Assembly (NCBI GenBank): GCA_008682415.1
Contig: VANK01000002.1
Location: 620,001-684,000, forward strand
Direction of reading: 5' to 3'
DNA: 64,000 nt
Source: Acidobacteria bacterium AB60
GTDB taxonomy: Bacteria; Acidobacteriota; Terriglobia; Terriglobales; Acidobacteriaceae
Made by a program: the position numbers and the translations under genes. Positions 23,988 through 33,200 of this stretch are shown one piece after another (position 1 is the first letter of the stretch; each line of letters opens with the position of its first letter). The notes beneath the pieces are model-generated. The model was not told the DNA's origin. It did not search any database and was given only the letters and a program-made list of their open reading frames with translations.

Positions 23988-25388
23988 ATGCCCGAAGACA
24001 CCGCCCCCTCCGCCGAGACCCAGACCCCGAGCACAATCGCCAGCAAGGTTCCCGCCCCCGCCCCCACCGCCCCGCTCGCCACCATCGCCACCCTCGGCCA
24101 GCACGACGGCCAGTCCGTCACCCTCCGCGGATGGCTCTACAACCTCCGCGAGTCCGGCAAGCTCCTCTTCCCCATCTTTCGCGACGGCACCGGCACCGTC
24201 CAGGGCGTAGCCCACGTCAAATCCGTCCCCGCGCACGTCTTCGACTCCCTCAAGCACCTCACCCAGGAGTCCTCCGTCATCGTCCAGGGCAAGGTCCGCG
24301 CCGACAAGCGCGCCCCCGGCGGCTATGAGCTCGACGTCGAAGACCTGCAAGTCATCCAGCGCGTCCCCGAGTCCGACCCCTACCCCATCTCCCTCAAAGA
24401 GCACGGCGTCGACTTCCTCATGGAGCGCCGCCACCTCTGGGTCCGCTCCCCCCGCCAGTCCGCCATCCTCCGCATCCGCGCTGAGATCATGCGCGCGGCG
24501 GCAGAATACTTTGACAACAACGGCTTCATCCGCACCGATCCGCCCATCCTCACCCCGGCGGCCTGCGAAGGCACCTCCACCCTCTTCCCCGTCGACTACT
24601 TTGGAGACCCCGCCTTCCTCACCCAGTCCGGCCAGCTCTACATCGAGTCAACCGCCCTGGCGTTGGGCAAGGTCTACAGCTTCGGCCCCACCTTCCGCGC
24701 CGAAAAATCCAAAACCCGCCGCCACCTCACCGAGTTCTGGATGATCGAGCCCGAAGTCGCCTACTGCGACCTCGACGGCCTCATGGAGCTCGCCGAAAAC
24801 TTCATCAGCCACATCGTCCAGTCCGTCGTCCGCAACCGCAGGCCTGAGCTCGACGTGATCGGCCGCGACGTCACCAAGCTCGAATCCATCACCCCACCCT
24901 TCCCCCGCCTGCGCTACGACGAAGCAGCGAAAATGCTCCAGCAGGCCCACGCCGACGGCCACCTCGAAAACCCCTTTGAGTACGGCAACGACTTCGGCTC
25001 CCCCGACGAGACCTGGCTCACCCAGCAGTTCGCGAAACCGGTGATGGTCCACCGCTACCCCGCCGCCGTCAAAGCCTTCTACATGGAGCCCGACCCCGAC
25101 GACCCCACCTTCGCCCTCTGCCTCGACGTCCTCGCTCCCGAGGGCTACGGCGAAGTCATCGGCGGCTCCCAGCGCGTGGCCAGCTACGAGCTCCTCAAGA
25201 GCCGCATCGAAGCCCACAACCTCCCGCTCGAAGCCTTCCAGTGGTACTTAGATTTGAGGAGATACGGCAGCGTCCCCCACGCCGGCTTCGGCATGGGCAT
25301 CGAGCGCTTAGTAGCCTGGATCTGCGGCCTCGACCACGTAAGAGAGACCATCCCCTTCGCCCGAACGCTGCACAGGATTTATCCGTAA
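23988..25388 (+). CDS. asnS: asparaginyl-tRNA synthetase
   Basis: A 466-residue class IIb synthetase. A Pro/Ala-rich leader (1-30) precedes the OB-fold anticodon-binding domain (32-125, [15 protein letters not shown]). Class II motifs follow: motif 2 [21 protein letters not shown] (about 235-255) and motif 3 [16 protein letters not shown] near the C-terminus. The spacing and the [10 protein letters not shown] sequence fit AsnRS rather than AspRS. It charges tRNA-Asn directly. Codon use is almost wholly C-ending, as expected of a highly expressed host gene. Confidence 0.95.
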   Translation: MPEDTAPSAETQTPSTIASKVPAPAPTAPLATIATLGQHDGQSVTLRGWLYNLRESGKLLFPIFRDGTGTVQGVAHVKSVPAHVFDSLKHLTQESSVIVQGKVRADKRAPGGYELDVEDLQVIQRVPESDPYPISLKEHGVDFLMERRHLWVRSPRQSAILRIRAEIMRAAAEYFDNNGFIRTDPPILTPAACEGTSTLFPVDYFGDPAFLTQSGQLYIESTALALGKVYSFGPTFRAEKSKTRRHLTEFWMIEPEVAYCDLDGLMELAENFISHIVQSVVRNRRPELDVIGRDVTKLESITPPFPRLRYDEAAKMLQQAHADGHLENPFEYGNDFGSPDETWLTQQFAKPVMVHRYPAAVKAFYMEPDPDDPTFALCLDVLAPEGYGEVIGGSQRVASYELLKSRIEAHNLPLEAFQWYLDLRRYGSVPHAGFGMGIERLVAWICGLDHVRETIPFARTLHRIYP

Positions 25389-25510
25389 AGGGATTGAGAT
25401 CTCGCATTCAAGGGCGGGTATGTTCCCGCATAGTAAACTTCGAATGGAAAAAGCCGATGACTCTCCGAAGATAGGGAAGCAATAATGTCATCCAAATCAC
25501 AAGAGCGACT

Positions 25511-26332
25511 ATGACGACGGTTCGCCCCGCCGATTTGCCGGATTTCCGACAACCACCCGTCGTAGAGACGCTCTTGTCGGCTCAGTTCGACCAGTTGTTG
25601 CTTCCGAGAACCGCCCATTTCGGGCTGTACTGGGAGCTGATATACGACCGTTATCCACAGACAGCGGAACAGGGCGAGCTGCCGGCTGTTTTTGAAAAGG
25701 AGACAGGTCAGCCAGCTCTTCCAATAGGGATTCAACTCCAGACACTAGACGTTCCGCCGACGCCGCGATTCTGGTTTAACAACGAGAATGGAGCTGAGCT
25801 AATCCAAGTTCAACGAGATCGTTTTATAAAGAATTGGCGAAAGATCGGGGAGGCAGACACATATCCTCGCTATGAGCAAGTAAAGGAAGGATTCAACAGA
25901 GACTTCGACCAGTTTTCAAGGTTCATTAGGGACCATGATCTCGGGCAAGTGCGGGTCAACCAATGTGAGGTAACTTACATTAACCACATTCCCTCGGGAG
26001 AGGGTTGGGAGACACACGCCGATATCAACAGAGTCTTCAACGTTTGGAACCAACCTGAGTCGGAAATCCCAGGCAGGTCGGAGGGAGTGGCAATTAGAGC
26101 CAAATTTCCTATCCGTGATGACGAACGCCGATTCTGTGGGCGGCTCCACGTATCGATTCAACCAGTCCAGCGTCTATCCGACAACAGACCAATGTTCGTG
26201 ATGGAACTTACAGCACGTGGCCAAGTCGCCGATGGAACGCAGTTCTTTGATCTCGGACGCGAGTGGATCGTGAAAACGTTCGCTGCCCTAACTACACCAG
26301 AGATGCACAGAATTTGGGGGAGAATCCGATAA
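25511..26332 (+). CDS. TIGR04255 family protein
   Basis: A 273-residue soluble protein: MTTVRPADLPDFRQPPVVETLLSAQF opens it, with WFNNENGAELIQVQRDRFIKNWRK mid-way and VNQCEVTYINHIP further on. This matches the TIGR04255 family of unknown function, found sporadically in accessory regions. It begins a run of three same-strand genes with lower GC and looser codon use than asnS just upstream. Its TAA overlaps the next ATG (TAATG at 26330-26334), so the pair is translationally coupled. Confidence 0.8.
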   Translation: MTTVRPADLPDFRQPPVVETLLSAQFDQLLLPRTAHFGLYWELIYDRYPQTAEQGELPAVFEKETGQPALPIGIQLQTLDVPPTPRFWFNNENGAELIQVQRDRFIKNWRKIGEADTYPRYEQVKEGFNRDFDQFSRFIRDHDLGQVRVNQCEVTYINHIPSGEGWETHADINRVFNVWNQPESEIPGRSEGVAIRAKFPIRDDERRFCGRLHVSIQPVQRLSDNRPMFVMELTARGQVADGTQFFDLGREWIVKTFAALTTPEMHRIWGRIR

Positions 26333-26850
26333 TGCCAGCCACCGCGGTACAGCCCTTCCGCCGCGCGCGCGCCCTGACTGAAGATGTCTACGCGCCCTCT
26401 TGGGAAGTACCTACACTTAATTCGGCAGCCTTCTCACGCACCAAAACTACATTGGTTCCAGCAGGACAGATTCGGCCGAGAATTGTTGTCACCACACCAG
26501 ATCTACCCGGCTGGATAGCGCCGACAGCGAAAGCTCTTTCAGGGTTACTCAATTTGTCCGAAAACTGGGATTCTTACGGTGGCGCAAGAATCCAAGAAGC
26601 AATCGTTGTACGAGCACTGATCCTTCTTACCCAGATTCTCGGCATTAACTCACCGGCGCCATCGGTGGTACCCCTGTCAGATGGTGGAATTCAGCTCGAA
26701 TGGCATCGCAAACAGCAGGACCTGGAGATTGTTTTTCCCGCGGACGCCCTACCGACTTATTTCTATTGTGACCGCCACTCGGGCATCGAGGACGAGGCCA
26801 CTGCAACTGAGATAGTAAAGCTGACAAATCTGATAGAAAGCATCTCTTGA
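26332..26850 (+). CDS. hypothetical protein (NWDSYG-type), coupled to the TIGR04255 gene
   Basis: A 172-residue soluble protein. The middle carries LSENWDSYGGARIQEAIVVRAL and VVPLSDGGIQLEWHRKQQDLEIVF, a pattern I have seen in short conserved hypotheticals of accessory regions. The N-terminal 50 residues look disordered. It starts at the ATG overlapping the preceding stop by one base and ends 6 bp before the next gene. It probably acts with the TIGR04255 protein, but no function is known. Confidence 0.65.
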   Translation: MPATAVQPFRRARALTEDVYAPSWEVPTLNSAAFSRTKTTLVPAGQIRPRIVVTTPDLPGWIAPTAKALSGLLNLSENWDSYGGARIQEAIVVRALILLTQILGINSPAPSVVPLSDGGIQLEWHRKQQDLEIVFPADALPTYFYCDRHSGIEDEATATEIVKLTNLIESIS

Positions 26851-26856
26851 TCAGCA

Positions 26857-27291
26857 ATGTCACCTACGGTCTGGCAAGACAATGAGTCTATTCCACACAG
26901 CGAAATCCTTTTTCGTAGAATTCACCTCAACCACATAGTTCCGGATGAGGACACTGGATTGGCTCGCGTATCTTCGGCTGCCTTTCGAGATCCTGAGATG
27001 TCCGTGAACATCGCGTCTACGCTCCTAAGCACCGGAGTCGGAGCCGAAGCATGTATACAGAACTATCCATATCAAAAGCTCGTCGCGCTGACGGCAGGCG
27101 ATGCTAGGTCTTTCGGTCAGGCAATCTGCCGAGACCCCTTGCCAAGTGATCTTTCCCATGGGATCGTCTACGGGCAGAAGAAGGGGAGAATACCAAATGA
27201 AATGCGATTACGCACGGTATGGGAAATTCCTTCAAGCGCACCGCGTTACTCGCTGATAGAGGCGGAAAAGAGAGCGGCAGGACTGCTTTAG
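26857..27291 (+). CDS. hypothetical protein, third gene of the TIGR04255 cassette
   Basis: A 144-residue soluble protein. SEILFRRIHLNHIVPDEDTGLARVSSAAFRDPEMSVNIAS near the N-terminus is the most family-like part; no catalytic motif is evident. It lies 6 bp after the NWDSYG gene on the same strand, completing a tight operon. The pattern R-R-I-H-x2-x-I-V-P-D-E is seen in small hypotheticals that accompany such pairs. Confidence 0.6.
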   Translation: MSPTVWQDNESIPHSEILFRRIHLNHIVPDEDTGLARVSSAAFRDPEMSVNIASTLLSTGVGAEACIQNYPYQKLVALTAGDARSFGQAICRDPLPSDLSHGIVYGQKKGRIPNEMRLRTVWEIPSSAPRYSLIEAEKRAAGLL

Positions 27292-27535
27292 GCCGAGGGC
27301 AGATGGCCACGTGATCGCGGCCTTCCCGTGATCAACGTCGCGACCATCGATGCTGATCCACCGATCCACCGGACCGGGGAAGCTAATCATCCCGATTCGC
27401 ATCCCGCCGCGCAAAAATGCTCGCCTGCCTCTACCACGCGACCCGCTTGCCTTTCGCCCGTTCGCAACTCGTTCTCTCCTTCATCCCGTGACCCATCGCG
27501 CAACCAACCCGAACCCTCCCCCTAACCTTCCCCGC

Positions 27536-27982
27536 ATGCACCTCGCGCCGCAAGAAACGCGCACGTACTTCGTCACCACCGTCACCGCGCAACGCCGCCG
27601 TCTCTTCCAGGTCGCCGCCAACGCCGACCTCCTCCAATCCACCCTGCTCCACTACCACGCCCAAAACCGATTCCTTCTCCACGCCTTCGTCGTCATGCCC
27701 GATCACCTCCACGTCCTCCTCACCCCCGCGCCCGCCGTCTCCCTCGAAAAGGCTATGCAGTTCATCAAGGGAGGCTTCTCCTTCCGCCTCAAAAGCCAGC
27801 GCGACGTCTGGGAGCGCAGCTTCGACGAGAGCCAGATCCTCTCCGCCCAGAGGTTCCACACCGGCCGCCGCTATATCGAAGACAATCCCGTGCGCTGCGG
27901 CCTCGTCTCCGAACCGCAGGCCTACCCCTACTCCTCCGCCACCTGGCCGAACGCTGATCCGATGCCTGTCTATTTACGCTAA
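27536..27982 (+). CDS. REP-associated tyrosine transposase (RAYT, Y1 type)
   Basis: A 148-residue single-domain HUH-type transposase. The HUH motif is MPDHLHVLL (H-L-H) near residues 59-67, the N-terminal strand is RTYFVTTVTAQRRRLF, and the helix GRRYIEDNPVRCGLV carries the likely catalytic tyrosine. These enzymes mobilise REP hairpins, and hairpins lie just downstream at 28003-28056. The start MHLAPQETR was preferred because the 62 codons before it are arginine/proline-rich and not conserved in type. Unlike most mobile genes it has host-like C-ending codons, suggesting domestication. Confidence 0.88.
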   Translation: MHLAPQETRTYFVTTVTAQRRRLFQVAANADLLQSTLLHYHAQNRFLLHAFVVMPDHLHVLLTPAPAVSLEKAMQFIKGGFSFRLKSQRDVWERSFDESQILSAQRFHTGRRYIEDNPVRCGLVSEPQAYPYSSATWPNADPMPVYLR

Positions 27983-28002
27983 GCGGCCGCCAGGCAAGGC
28001 CC

Positions 28003-28056
28003 GCGGCTAAAGCCGCATGCTTCGGGGGGCAGCGTTCAGGGGCATGAACGCCCCTG
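28003..28056 (+). repeat. REP-like double hairpin next to the RAYT gene
   Basis: Two short stem-loops: GCGGCT-AA-AGCCGC (28003-28016) and CAGGGGC-atgaac-GCCCCTG (28037-28056). They start 20 bp after the transposase stop, the usual REPtron arrangement. Confidence 0.6.
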
Positions 28057-28117
28057 CTCCCTCCGTCTCAGTGCCGCCAGGGAATGCGCGGTTCACACCC
28101 GGAGCACTCAACCCCGT

Positions 28118-28270
28118 TCACTGGCCGCCGTCTTCGTCGTCGTCGCGGGACAGGGCATCGCGGCCCACCGTGACCCAGCTCCACAGTACGGTGATCGTGC
28201 ACCCGAGCAGGCCCACCCCGAACATCACTTCCAGAACGTCCTTTACCACCACTTCAATGCGGAGACCCAC
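28118..28270 (-). CDS. small single-helix membrane protein, 50 residues
   Basis: GTG at 28270 is preceded by GGGGGAG at 4-5 bases. The product begins MGLRIEVVVKDVLEVMFGVG, has a hydrophobic helix at about residues 14-34 and an acidic tail ending DDDEDGGQ. The composition (one clean helix, then a charged cytosolic tail) fits a small membrane protein better than chance. No family is recognised and it has no operon partner, so the call is tentative. Confidence 0.45.
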   Translation of the reverse strand: MGLRIEVVVKDVLEVMFGVGLLGCTITVLWSWVTVGRDALSRDDDEDGGQ

Positions 28271-28882
28271 GGCGCTCCCCCTGGCAGCCGTCCGTCATCC
28301 TTGCACCCGAGAATTGCTGCCATGAAATTGGAAGCCGGAAGTGTCCCCCGGGTTACCGCATCCGGGCAGGAATTCCAGCGGGTCCGGACGCCCATTCTGG
28401 TGCGCTGGATCACATTGAAAACGTTTCCTTCCTCTCTGTTTACACTACATATGTAGTATCATTTCGCCACGAAGATTTGGCGAAACTTCCCATTTTTGTG
28501 ATCCCCCTCACCAAAGGCTCGCTCCGTCCGCACCCCGGCAACACCGTCCCCACCCCTCCTACCCCCCCTCCACCCCAAAAAATTTGCCTCCCCCGACACA
28601 ATCGAGCATCCAACCGACCAGAGCCCTTGGGCGAAGCAGTCAACGGAACTGCTTCCAAACTCTCCTGACCGCTCCCGGCATCTCGGACGCCGCTGAATGA
28701 GGAACCGCGCGAAGTCGTTCGCGCGAGATCCGGCCGGCCCTCCGACCATCACACGCCACCCGCAGGGGTAGCTTCTGGCTGCGATCAGCCTTCTGATCCG
28801 GCCTCTCCCTGAGGAGATGCCCACCTCCGAGATCGCGACAATCCTGTGCCTTCTGGAGCCTTCGGGTCACGAGGGAGATCTC
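28271..28882. other. non-coding stretch with orphan operator and C-rich tract
   Basis: About 610 bp. It holds the palindrome at 28444-28457, a hairpin TTCGCCA-cgaagatt-TGGCGAA (about 28466-28487) and a C-rich polypyrimidine stretch at 28535-28595. Longer frames here have no SD and no domain-like sequence. Confidence 0.55.
28444..28457. promoter_or_regulatory. BlaI/MecI-type operator
   Basis: ACTACATATGTAGT is a perfect 14-bp palindrome that matches the BlaI/MecI operator pattern (TACTACA-TGTAGTA). No blaI or mecR gene is in the window. ACTACATA half-sites recur at 7077 and 62175-62182. Confidence 0.6.
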
Positions 28883-29293
28883 ATGTACTATCCAACCGTT
28901 GGGGAACGGGTATGGGTGGAGGACTGCCCGAACGCGTTCCTGGTGATCCAGGTGGACTATACGGCCTGCCTGGCCACGCTTGCTCCGATTACGGACGGGG
29001 AGGGGCTGCGCGAAAACGTGCCCTTCCAAACCCTGGTGGACAGCCGCAAGCCTAACTTGAAAGAGGACTTGGATCGGAACGCCATCCAGCACGTTCTGTA
29101 TTCGTCCCAGCACCGGGTGCAGACGGCGCAGCGGCAGATTGCGGACCTGCGCGAGACCATCTACGAGACCATGGAGATGATCCGGCAATCGGGGTCGCTG
29201 CTGGCCACAAGCGACCAACTGATCGAGCGGGTAACGCCGCTGAACGACGGGCGCCTCCCGCGCCAGCCGGCTCTCCCCAAGTCAGATGATTGA
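28883..29293 (+). CDS. hypothetical protein
   Basis: A 136-residue soluble protein, MYYPTVGERVWVEDCPNAF..., with a small beta-rich N-terminal domain (1-55) and a helical, possibly coiled-coil region (65-115, QHRVQTAQRQIADLRETIYETMEMI). The ATG at 28883 has SD GAGGGAGA spaced 5 bases, stronger than for any longer version. No family is recognised. It is convergent with the methyltransferase gene. Confidence 0.6.
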   Translation: MYYPTVGERVWVEDCPNAFLVIQVDYTACLATLAPITDGEGLRENVPFQTLVDSRKPNLKEDLDRNAIQHVLYSSQHRVQTAQRQIADLRETIYETMEMIRQSGSLLATSDQLIERVTPLNDGRLPRQPALPKSDD

Positions 29294-29320
29294 GGGCCTT
29301 CGGCGGCGCGGTGTTCCGGG

Positions 29321-30133
29321 CTAAGCGCCGGGAGGCAGGCGGTAAAGGGTGCAGCGGTCGTGGGTCACCTGGAACGCGTCCGAGGCGGCGTCTTCGGGCG
29401 TGAAGGCGATCTCCTCGTCGGCCAGGAGCTGGAAGCCGGCGCCGCGGACAAGCGCATCGTGTTCGGGGTGAACGCAGATCAGGTCGATGGGGGTAGTGCG
29501 GCGGCGGGCGGCGGCGGCCAGCCCCTCCAGCAGCCTGGTCATCACCTCCGCGCCAAAAGAGTTGAAAAGAAAGAGCAAAACAGGCCCGTCGGGGAGGCGG
29601 AGCTGCATCACGTCGCCCACCTGGAGGGTGACGTTGGAGCAGGCGCGCGGGGTGCTCAGCCAGGTGGCGAGGTTGCTGCGGGCGATGCGGGCTAGCTTCG
29701 GGCTGAGCTCGATGCCGGTGACCTTCCGGAAGGGATAGCCGGCCGCCATCATGACCACGCGGCCCTTGCCGGAGCCGAGGTCGATCAAGGTGTAGTTGCT
29801 GAGAGCTGAGGGCCGAGGGCCAAGGGCCGGGGAGGCGCCCAGGGTCTGCTGCCAGCGGGCCAGGGCCCGGTGGAAGAGCGAGGGTGCGGTGGCGTAGTAG
29901 CCCTCGCTGGCGGTGTCGTGGGGGTGGCCGGTGCGGAGCTTGTCGGCATAGAACAGGCCGCTGGTGTCCACGTGGTGCTCGCGGTCGAAGGGGTGAATCT
30001 CAGGGTCGGGGCGAGCGGCGGCTGAGGAGCGGCGCAGGTCGCGAAGGAAGGCGCGCACGGCTCCCGCGAAGGTGCGGTCGCCGAACCACTGGCGGCGGGG
30101 GGAGAGGGTTTGCACTGATCTCGAGAGTAGCAA
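29321..30133 (-). CDS. class I SAM-dependent methyltransferase
   Basis: A protein of up to 270 residues. SAM motif I is LIDLGSGKGRVVMMAA (about 118-133), then the acidic post-I strand VTGIELSPKLARIAR and motif IV-like GPVLLFLFNSFG. The substrate is unknown. Starts at TTG 30133 and GTG 30115 are both possible. Just before motif I, codons for SALGPRPSALS are formed by a period-7 repeat array, so this loop is probably tolerant, recently inserted sequence. Confidence 0.85.
   Translation of the reverse strand: MLLSRSVQTLSPRRQWFGDRTFAGAVRAFLRDLRRSSAAARPDPEIHPFDREHHVDTSGLFYADKLRTGHPHDTASEGYYATAPSLFHRALARWQQTLGASPALGPRPSALSNYTLIDLGSGKGRVVMMAAGYPFRKVTGIELSPKLARIARSNLATWLSTPRACSNVTLQVGDVMQLRLPDGPVLLFLFNSFGAEVMTRLLEGLAAAARRRTTPIDLICVHPEHDALVRGAGFQLLADEEIAFTPEDAASDAFQVTHDRCTLYRLPPGA
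29800..29833. repeat. period-7 array, GGCCAAG type, inside the methyltransferase gene
   Basis: Units tgagagc, tgagggc, cgagggc, caagggc and cggggag lie in the coding sequence just before motif I. The same type is found at 11984-12205. Confidence 0.7.
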
Positions 30134-30172
30134 AAGACGAGGGCCTAGAGGCGAGAGACGAGAGACGGGGGC

Positions 30173-30192
30173 GGCGGCGGAGAGCCGCCGCC
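30173..30192. terminator. GC hairpin after the TonB receptor gene
   Basis: GGCGGCGG-agag-CCGCCGCC, an 8-bp perfect stem, lies 15 bp past the receptor stop. No T-run follows on the minus strand, so it may instead stabilise the 3' end. Confidence 0.4.
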
Positions 30193-30206
30193 CCTTGAGG
30201 CGTGGG

Positions 30207-33200
30207 TTAGAAGTCCAGCTTCATGCCGAGCTGGATCTGGCGCTGGCTGTAGACGAAGTTGGAGTCGGCGTTGGTGATGGCGCCGAAGCCGGACTGGGCG
30301 GTGAGACCGGTTCCCTTGTTGAGGGGATTGAACTTGAGGTTGCCGCCGGAGATGGTGTAGGCCGTCGAGTTGACCCCGGTGACGTTGACGTAGTTGAGCA
30401 GGTTGAAGCCTTCGGCCACCAGTTCGAGGTTGGTGCGTTCGGTGAGCCGGACGTCCTTCTGGATGCGGCTGTCGAAGACGAAGGTGGCGGGCTGGCGGAC
30501 GCTGTTGCGGCCTGTCTGGACGAGCCAGTTGGAGGTGCCGGAGCCGTTGATGCCGGAGCCGGCGGCGCCGGTAATCGTGCCGCTGACGCTGGCGGAGTAG
30601 GGCAGGCCGGTTTGCGCCTGGATGACGGGATTCAGGTGCCATCCGTCGGCCACGTAGCGCTTCCAGCCGGAGCCGGCCACCGGGTAGCTGAGCAGCGCCC
30701 AGGCCACGAAACGGCGGGGGACGTTGAAGCTGGAGTTGCCGTAGTTGGCGCGGGGGCTGCCGTTCGGGTCCCACCAGTTGTTGGTGCTGGGCGAGGTGCT
30801 CTCGTTCTGGTTGTAGTCGAGGGCGTGCGACCAGGTGAAGTTGGCGTCGAACTGGGCGTACTTGTTGCCCCGGTTCTGCAGGTCGATGGCCAGGCCGTTG
30901 TAGTTGGAGTTGATGTTGCTGGCGACCTCGGTGATGGAGCCGTAGTGCGGATTGACGTACGGCTTGACGTAGTAGGCCGTAGGGATCGCCGTGCCGCAGG
31001 CGAGCGGGCCGCAGTTGGCTCCGGTGGCGCTGCCGGTGCTGTCGGTGATGGTGAGTGTGGCGGTCTTCCTGGTGGTGGGATCGAGGTTGATGTTGAGGAA
31101 GTTGGGCAGCTTGCGGGCGAGGGCGCTGAGGGCGTCGACGGAGAGGTAGGTGCCGCGCAGGATCTCGCGCTGGATGCTCAGGTCGAACTCATGCACGTAG
31201 GGATTGCCGAAGTTTTTGGCGAAGTAGTCGATGCTGGGAGTCGAGTAGCTGCCGTTGTTGGCGATGACCTGGGGGAAGGCTGGGGCGGTGGCGCCGACCT
31301 GGGTGCCGAAGACGCTGGGGATGGTGTATTGGCCCCTGGGGCTGCCGCTGGCCTCATAGGTATTGAGGATGACTCCATTGAGGTTGCGGCCGTAGTAGAG
31401 ACCGTAGCCGGTGCGGAAGACGGTCTTGCCGTTGCCGAGGGGGTCCCAGGAGAGGCCGAGGCGGGGGCCAAAGGCTGTGTTGTCGCTGGGCTGGTTGCCG
31501 ATCTGGGCACGGGAGTCGGGGAAGGGCCCGATACCGTTAACGGCCGTAGTGAGCAGCGAACCGGAGATGAGGGACGGGAACGGCGGCGGGACGTGCTCGT
31601 AGTCGTAACGCAGGCCGATGTTGAGGGTCAGGCGGGGGGTGAACTTCCAGTCGTCCTGGACGAAGGCGCCGTAGTCGATGGTGGAGATGGAGAACTTCTG
31701 GGTGCCGAGGCCCTCGGTGAAGCCGAAGTAGCAGGGGTAGGCCTTGCCGTTGGTGGTGAGGCCTGTCTGGGACTGGGCGTTGTCGCAGGTGCCGGTGGGC
31801 TTGAGGATATCGGCGAAGAAGTCAGAGAAGTAGGTGTAGGTGTAGACGCCGTTCGACTCGAAGAGATTGTTGACGAGGTCGCTGTTGCGCAGGATATCGA
31901 AGCCGAACCTCAGGCTGTGATTGCGCCAGGTGAGGTTGGCGGTGTCGCCCACCTGGTCTTTCCACTCGGCGGGGTAGGCGTAACGGAAGGAGTAGTACGG
32001 CATTCCAGCGGTGAAGCCGTTGTTGCTGGCGCCTCCGTAGATCATGAGCTGGACGGGCGTGCCGGTGGTGTTGTTGAGGTAGGTGTTGGTGAAAGAGGAG
32101 TGGGGCTGCTGGCCCTCGTCGTTGAGCTCGCGGCCGTATTGAAACCGCAGTTCGTTGGAGAGGTTGGCAGTGATGAAGCTGTCGAGCTTGGCCATGCCGT
32201 AGTCGAGCTTGACGTAGTCGGTGCCGAAGGTATCGATGGCGTAGTTGTTGGAGGTCTGGGTCTGGACGCCGCCGGGCGAGTCCCAGCGCAGGCGGTGATA
32301 GAGGAAGCTGGCGTGCTGCTTCTGGTTGATCTGCCAGTCGAGCTTGGGGGTGTTGAGGACCTCGTCACCTGTGCGCGGGGTGGTGCCGAGGTCGTCGAGG
32401 AGACCGGGGCCGGAGAGGCCGGTAAGGGAGGAGACGGCTTTGCCGTAGAGGAGCTGGTCATAGTGAGCGGCCGCAGCGGCGTAGTTGCCGGCGTAGACGC
32501 GCTGGGCGAGGGCGCAGGCGTTGATGTCGCCAGCGCTGGTGCTGCCGGCGAGGTTGGCGCTTACGGTGGTGGAGGTGACGCCGTTGGTGGTGGAGGTAGT
32601 GGTCTTGGTGCCGCAGACGGCGCCGGCGGGGAGAGCCAGGTCAGCGAACTGGTTGAAGAAGGCGCTCGGCGACGCCGGCTTGGCGACGCCCGGGAAGTTT
32701 CGCCGGTACTGGTCGTAGCCGTAGAACCAGAAGAGCTTGTTCTGGATGAGCGCGCCGCCTGCGCCGAAGCCCCAGCGCTTGCGCCAGTCCTTGGGCTTGA
32801 AGGGAACGCCGGTCACGATGGAGGGAGCGCCGCCGCCGGCCGGCTCGGTAACGCTGGTGAACGTAGTAAACGGATTGAAGGTGCCCCAGTCGTTGTCGCG
32901 GTCGAGGAAGTAGGCCTGGCCGTGGAGGCTGTTGGTGCCGCTCTTGGTGACGGAGTTGATGACCCCGCCGACGGCGCGGCCGTACTCGGCGGAGTAGACG
33001 CCGGTGTTGACCTGGAACTCGGCGATACCGATCTGGGAGGTGGAGTAGCCCTCGCGGGTGCGGCCGCGTTCCTCAGAGAAGAAGGCCTGGTTGTCGTCGG
33101 CGCCATCGATCTCGATGTTGTTCATGAGCGGGCTGATGCCGCGGAAGGCGATGAGGCCGAAGCCGTTGGCGTCAGACACGGCGGCAGGGGTGAGCAGGGC

